Shown piece by piece: positions 58,446 through 64,000 of a DNA stretch of 64,000 nt. Position 1 is the stretch's first letter. Every line of letters begins with the position of its first letter. Origin of the DNA: Thereva unica. Its lineage: Eukaryota; Arthropoda; Insecta; Diptera; Therevidae. The position numbers were made by a program, and so were the translations under genes. The stretch covers positions 11,885,092 to 11,949,091 of the forward strand of contig OX465286.1 of the NCBI GenBank assembly GCA_949987705.1. Direction: 5' to 3'. A model generated the notes under the pieces. That model saw nothing but the letters and a program-made list of their open reading frames with translations. It did no database searches and was not told where the DNA came from.

Positions 58446-58877
58446 CTTTTTTTTTTTATGTGACACACTAGAGACTTAGGGAACTTTTTTTTTAAATGTC
58501 GAACAGCAGCTCTAGTCGGAAGATAGAGAGAGAAGTGAAGGAAAGAACTGTCACAACCTAGCTGCGGTATTTTTATTTCACCTACTCCCAACCATTTCGC
58601 GACTCTGACATCGGGGCATCGAGAACAACTCGCTGGAGTGTTATGCCTCCTGAAACGAGTTGAATCACATCAACCAACCGATGACATGCGCTTGGTGGAG
58701 CGGGGAAGAGAACTAGTGAAGGCTATGACAGGAGAAATCAGGAATGCAACGAGGGAAGAAGAAAGAAGGAAAGTTATGTAGGCGGGAAATTGGGAAAGGC
58801 CGTGGCACCGCCGGGAATCGAACCCGGGACCACTGGGGATAGTAGTCAGGCGCCTTACCCCTAGACTACCGAGGCCC
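58446..58877 (-). mobile_element. tRNA-derived SINE (-), second full copy
   Basis: Minus strand: a tRNA-like head (58877-58805) with D-arm-like TAGTCTAGGGGTAAGGC and B box GGTTCGATTCCCGG, a ~340-bp body closely matching 4616-5080, and a GTGTCACATAAAAA 3' end (poly-T at 58448-58458 on +). Length ~430 bp. Confidence 0.85.
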
Positions 58878-59484
58878 AACCCTTGCAATCCGTAGCGTGG
58901 CAGTAACATCAAAGGAAACAAGCCATTTGAGCGAATGTGGGGTGTGGACGGGCATCGAAGTTTAACCAACGATTGACAGACTCGAAGGCCGAAATTTTAA
59001 GAATTTGACGTTTATGGATTTTGTTGCATTTTATAGAAGCTTTCGTTTCTTATTCCTTAATGTTTCATTAAGGTATATGAAACTAGATATAATGATTTCT
59101 TCGTCGTCATCCATAGCCCTCTTCGATGCAACTAAACCGAATACCCGTTCCAACGAACGTTTGCTAAACCAACAAATGCCTATGGACGTATCTTCGAACG
59201 CGAACGAACGTGAGGTAGTCAACGTCGAATGTCGTTGTTGGCCTTCGTTGGGCCGGTGTGTACGCAGCATAAGTGAGAGAACAAAACAAAGCTATACCTA
59301 TAGCGTTAGTGATGTGATAACCCCGCGCGAACGCGTAATTTATTTATTTTTTCTAATAATAACGGTTTCTAATAAATTTATTGCACTTTATCGGGACGTT
59401 TAGTGTCCCGATCAGGTGCAAATCGGGACGCGTCCCCAGACCCTGAAAATCGGGACGTCCCGCATAAATCGGGACACCTGGCAA

Positions 59485-61030
59485 GACTAGCTGTAACTGA
59501 AAACGCAATGAGACTTTTTTGAAATTGACTCGATTAGTTCTTTTGATAATACGCTAAAAAAAATATATAGGACAAGAGAAATACCTAGAGTTTTCTTCAT
59601 ATAGTTTTAAATATGTCAGTAGTAACCCAGTTTGTATACGAAAAATCCAAATATCTATAATAATATTCTAGTTAATAATAATATAATAAAAATGATATTT
59701 TTTTACTAATTCTTATATTCCCTTCTATTTAAGTTTTTATCAACTGCTAAATCCACGGCCAACAAAAAAAAGTTGTACTTTGTATGTCAGTCACTATTGC
59801 GTTTTCCTGTTTCTATCACGAAATATCTTAAGAAGTTGCCCTTGATTTTTTTTTATATATTTATTTTAGTTTTCAAAATTCTAAACTTTCGCACGCTTAT
59901 TACGTAATTGGCGAAAAACTGAAAAAACATTTATATGTTTTGTGTTCAAAGAAATACCTTGCCTTTTTTTAAAAACATCTAGAAAGTCATGATATGGGTC
60001 AACAAGTTTTCTTGGACATGGTTTTTTCCAGCCAATAATGTTGTTGCTCTTTGAAATTTAAGAAAAGAAATTTCATGCAAAACCTTCACTCCATTCATTT
60101 TTCCTGTTCTATAAAGCAAGCACACGCAACTGAGAAGTTTCGTATTTAATATTCCTGTTTTTTTTTTTTTCAAATATTTTATAAAGAAGTTTGTTATATA
60201 GTAAAGTAACAAGTTACTATCTATCCAAGATTATCATATGGAAAATATAAATATAGATGCTTAATGAAAAATGATGCTTTTTTTGTTTTTTTATTATTAT
60301 TATTTATTTGGCGTTACAGTATAGGCGGGGGGAAAACGAATTAAACTTTGAAATTAAGAATAATTCATTTTGTATTCGAGATAATTGCAAAAAAAAAATG
60401 AAGAAAAAAAATGTGTCATTGACATATCACCCACCGCGTATGACATGACGACCATATAATCATCACCCCCATGTATGAACAAAGTTCAAAAAAATATGAA
60501 CGACTTTTGGAATTTGATATTGAGACGAGAGATGGGTGATAAATATTATTATGCATTTAATTAAATGTGATTAAGACGACAAGGAAACAATATTTCCACA
60601 TTTGATTAGTCACGTCTTCTTTGTCTAGAATGTGGAGCCAGTCTTTAGGAAATAAATACAAGATAATTTCCATGACACAAGAACTAATCAATCATTTATT
60701 ATTTATATTCTTAAGGAAGTATATTTAACAAATTAGTAGAATATTATTCGAAATTCGGTAAATCTGTCTCCAGTATTCATATAATATGCAAATTTTTATT
60801 CAGAAAACAAAAACAGCAAAACCCGATAAACATTGTATAAATATATAGTTTGAAGACTTGATTTCGAGTAGAGTATTTATATTTATATTATTATAAAAAT
60901 AAATATTAACAAATTATAGCAAATTAGTGCAAATATCATCACGAAAATAATCTTTTTTAATCGCCAATCAGAAAAAGTCAAATGGCATCTAGAACACAAT
61001 AAAAAAACAAAGCTAGAAGAAACTCACCAC
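59485..61030. other. No gene; AT-rich
   Basis: Long AT-rich stretch with homopolymer runs and no coding frame or repeat family that I recognise. Confidence 0.4.
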
Positions 61031-61200
61031 AGATGAGAGCTGCAAATCTGTCAGAAGCTGTTCTCACGGCGCGCTAGAGGTTATCACTTTTCCTTGAGAA
61101 AATCGATACACGCGAGATCTCACACACGCACGTTTGAGTGGAGACAAAACAGAACGCGCGGGCAGGACACTAAACAACGATTCACCTTTTTTTTTATTTT
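61030..61200 (-). promoter_or_regulatory. Candidate promoter / non-coding first exon (-)
   Basis: A local GC- and CpG-richer patch (GCGCGCTAGAGG, ACACGCGAGATC, AACGCGCGGGCAGG) amid AT-rich DNA. On the minus strand it runs into a good donor, CATCTGTG|GTGAGTTT (about 61031). This is what the 5' UTR exon of a gene with a long first intron would look like, which would make part of 45-60 kb intronic. No TATA box or coding exon was identified. Confidence 0.25.
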
Positions 61201-62119
61201 CTTTATCACAGTTATTAATAATTATATCTATTAAAAATCATTGAGCACAAAATCTTAATATCACTCGTTAATTACTTTTTGCAGGCGCCCACTCGATGCC
61301 AAGAAAAAAACAACAACAAATTGAGAACACCTTTGCGTGCCACGAGAGATCTCTGCACTTCGCTGTGTTGTTTGGCTCTGTTACAGTACCCCTTCGTCTT
61401 TTCTAATATTTCATTATCGAAGGTAGCACACACGACAGCACAGCCACAACTCCTGCAATACTATATGCGAGCGATATTAATAAGTTTAATAATTAATATA
61501 AAAATGAAAAATCAAACGCGATCGCAATTCGACAAAAATGTTAAAGCCAAACACCTCATTGCCCGCTGCCCATCTCAATCGAACTGCCTAAATTCGACTG
61601 TATCTGGTCGTGTTTATACTGAGAAGATTGCAGCCGGTTGCCGCCGCTCTCGAAGAAAATATACTGCGTCAATGTTTTTGTTAATTCGTACGCTTGTAAT
61701 AATCTATTAATTGCGCCTACTGCTAATTATATTATTATAATATTGGATATCGTAATTAAAATTTCCCTTAATTCAAAGGCAAGGTATATATATATATATA
61801 TATGTATAAACAATGAAAACTCGCGATTTCATTGTATATATATGCAAGGTGACGCCATCTTCTTGCTGGGGGGACTCTGTTTCAGTCACAAAATTCATAT
61901 TGGCCTGAGATAAAGCAGAGGATGGGATGTTTTGTGGCTGTTTTAAAGATCTTGAGAAAGTACAGAGATGCATTATACCCAAGACCATATGTTTATGACA
62001 GCGGCAACTCTTACATTTAAAAAAATCGAATAAAATGAGAAGTAATGCACAAAAACAAGAAAAAAAACGCAAAGAAGCATATGTATCTGAAACACTTTAT
62101 TTTAAAAAGTTTCGAATTA
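61201..62119. other. No gene recognised
   Basis: The 143-codon + frame at 61279-61710 has no family resemblance and a basic, irregular composition. (TA)n-like tract at 61785-61802. Confidence 0.35.
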
Positions 62120-62805
62120 AGTTGGAAATACAATGTGGCGCTGGCGCTCTTTTTGATGCTTGCGCGTTCTTTGGCGCGCGCCATGTAAATACAATGCCGT
62201 GGCGCTAAGTAGTCTTGTCAAAATAAATATTTTACAATTTTTCGAGTGAAATTAGTTGGAAAGATATATACATTTGTATATTGTGATGATTTATGCGCCA
62301 TCTGTTCTTTAAAAAGCTAAATCAACTATTGTCGTTAACGACTGCGGTTGTTGTCTGAACTAATGATTTATGTACTAAATTAAAATTAGAACTAGCGATA
62401 ATTGAAGACAACTTCAAGCTGCTTACCGAAAAGGAAAGAACATACCACTAGGCGCTAAAAAAAGGGCGAAGGTTCAAGAAGTTAGATAAAGGTGGAGCTT
62501 GGATATATAAAAGCAGCTTGCAGGCACTGAGGGAGTCAGTTTTGATTTGAAAGGTGAATTTATCAACGGCCATTTACAATCGTCCATATTTTCTGGGGTA
62601 ATTTTGACTGCAACGCCCTCATTTATCAAAATTCCCAACTGGCTGGTGTACTGGCGCGCACCAAAAGTAGAAAGTTGGCAAAAGTGAGCTACAGCGCACC
62701 ACGTGCCAGCGCCAGCTACACATTGTAGCCGCACTTCGGGTGGACTACGTTTTTTTACTTTTGACAGTTTGCGCTAGAGTGCCAACGCCACATTTTATTC
62801 CAGCC
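62120..62805. repeat. Possible old TIR element
   Basis: TACAATGTGGCGCTGGCGCT at 62129 and AGTGCCAACGCCACATTTTA near 62778 are imperfect inverted repeats. 62576-62625 resembles the interior of the hAT MITE at 50636-51045. No target duplication found. Confidence 0.4.
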
Positions 62806-63016
62806 TTTAAGGCAGGGAGACTCTGGGATCCCGGGATTTACTAAAGAAACAAAAAGTGTGTTCGATGACTACTTAAAAATTTCAGAGCAGAGCTAAGCAG
62901 CTCAATTGGGAGCAGCTGTCTAATTGATGTCAGAGCAGAAAATATCAGAAAATAGCAACAATCTCAAAAAACACTTTTCCGCTCAACTTTGCTCCAAATT
63001 GCGTTTTAGAGGTTAT

Positions 63017-63143
63017 AGGGGTATTCATGATCTGTGTTATTTGTGTTATTCATGTTAAACAAATGTCATTTACTATGAGTTTTATTTTCGATTTAGTATA
63101 AATAACACGAATAACACAAATAACACAGATCATGAATACCCCT
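63017..63143. mobile_element. Palindromic MITE with 35-bp perfect arms
   Basis: Arms 63017-63051 and 63109-63143 are perfect inverted repeats starting AGGGGTATTCATGATCTGTG, separated by a 57-bp loop. TAT flanks both sides (63014-63016 and 63144-63146). Confidence 0.85.
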
Positions 63144-63146
63144 TAT

Positions 63147-64000
63147 ATATGATTGAACTAATAACTTTCAACTTAATAAAAAAGGACATAGAAAAATTCG
63201 ATTAAATAAAAATAAAACTGAATAATATATCGGCATGTGACAAGGCGCCAAAAATGCGTATTAAAGTAAAATGACAATAAAATTAGACAATGTAGAAATT
63301 TGGTACTTAGACTACTGCGCCGCCAGTGATCTATTCAAGAACTACTTCAAAGTCGAACGATATCGATCACACTTCACTCTATGGGATGGTATATGGAGTT
63401 CGCAGACCTGTCTATACGACCGTGTATGTAGGTTTGCTCCAGTACTTTTCCTACTAAAACTTGTTGGGCAAAAACTTACATGAATGGTGGGGATAATTTA
63501 GTCAAAAATCCACAAAGTAAAGAAACACTTTTTGGGCAATTTCTTGCAAATCAAGAAGAAGATAACATAAATATCGTTTATGTATGTGTATGCCGCTTTT
63601 TAAGATACCCACATCATTACAAAAAATTGTTAATTGACAACTTGTATGAAATCGCAGGATCAAAAACCGGCTAATTCCTGCACTAGGAGAAGTGAAAATT
63701 TCCCCGTTTTTTCTTGCATGAGAACACTGACATATAATAATGGACTGCTCATCTGAAATTATTCCATACAAATCGATGGCACCCAAAAGTATAGTTGTCG
63801 CACTCATCCATAGACCCCCAAACTGACAGAAGCACTCAGACCTGATTTTATATTTTCCTTTTTGCACTAGTGATGTTTATATCTTTTGCTCTTTTCCCCA
63901 TAGACCCCCGGATTTTGACATACAGAATGTCAGTTGCTAAAACAGGCGCTAAGAACTTAAATCAGATACACATAAAATTTGGAAATTAATGAAAAAAAGG
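63147..64000. other. No confident gene; two unrecognised frames
   Basis: The + frame 63271-63483 (MTIKLDNVEIWYLDYCAASD...) and the + frame 63480-63674 (MNGGDNLVKNPQSKETLFGQ...) have protein-like composition but match no family I know and are not clearly joined. Could be part of an unrecognised gene continuing past the window or an old element. Confidence 0.25.

Larger units (their letters stand above)
57342..59484. mobile_element. Composite DNA element with TTGCCAGG termini
   Basis: Left end TTGCCAGGCCCGATTT and right end ...AAATCGGGACACCTGGCAA are inverted repeats. The right flank shows further GTCCCGATTT words (59390-59470). It contains a nested structure made of inverted 21-bp arrays around a transposase remnant, plus a SINE. 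No target duplication could be fixed. Confidence 0.6.

Noticed and set aside
58805..58877. tRNA gene on the minus strand
   Set aside because: It has a B box and tRNA-like arms, but it is the head of a 430-bp SINE with a poly-A end and has a diverged copy at 5008-5078; the acceptor stem does not pair well.
61279..61710. 143-aa + strand open frame as a gene
   Set aside because: No family resemblance, no domain, irregular composition, and no splice or promoter logic; probably a chance frame.
1..64000. A new multi-gene functional system (defence island, gene cluster, etc.)
   Set aside because: The three intact genes act in unrelated processes, and everything else that can be recognised is mobile-element sequence; nothing points to a co-functional cluster.

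Overview
The window looks like nuclear DNA of an insect, most likely a fly. It is AT-rich, and its three convincing protein genes are split by many short GT-AG introns. The Wntless protein matches the Drosophila family pattern from the first residues. No bacterial operons, rRNA genes, CRISPR arrays or free-standing tRNA genes were seen. The only tRNA-like sequences are the heads of SINEs.

Three host genes can be rebuilt exon by exon with intact reading frames. (1) wls (Wntless/Evi), + strand, 6202-20788, 9 exons, 544 aa: the carrier that escorts lipid-modified Wnt proteins to the cell surface. (2) A CDC123/D123 homologue, - strand, 26424-25313, 3 exons, 332 aa: the eIF2 assembly factor. (3) An ABCD1/ALD-type peroxisomal half ABC transporter, - strand, 43270-31909, 9 exons, 740 aa: import of very-long-chain fatty acyl-CoA. 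Their products do not form a common pathway. A possible single exon with a mitochondrial-presequence look (37496-37568, -) and a GC-richer island with small open frames (28917-29378) may belong to further genes that I could not complete.

Most of the remaining sequence is mobile DNA, often nested. Region by region: 0.2-5.6 kb holds a MITE, old repeats and a hAT-like element that contains one SINE inside another. wls intron 3 (6.8-15.7 kb) holds a jockey-like LINE broken by a MITE and by a second LINE, then an I-like LINE with an RNase H domain, then a hAT MITE with an exact 8-bp target duplication. wls intron 7 holds a 3.5-kb PIF/Harbinger-like element with a TTA duplication. 21.6-24.4 kb and 27.5-31.4 kb are decayed LINEs. 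Abcd1 intron 4 holds MITEs, a 122-bp tandem array and LINE pieces. Abcd1 intron 1 is one 4.2-kb TIR element with a LINE nested in it. 43.5-64 kb has no confident gene. It carries two more hAT elements with exact 8-bp duplications, several LINE fragments, foldback MITEs, and a DDE-transposase remnant bracketed by inverted arrays of a 21-bp repeat.

Without their insertions, wls intron 7 would be about 75 bp and Abcd1 intron 1 about 62 bp, so transposon load explains the size of these genes. The transposon families, nesting orders and target duplications are the main items for follow-up. I did not find a clearly new functional system.
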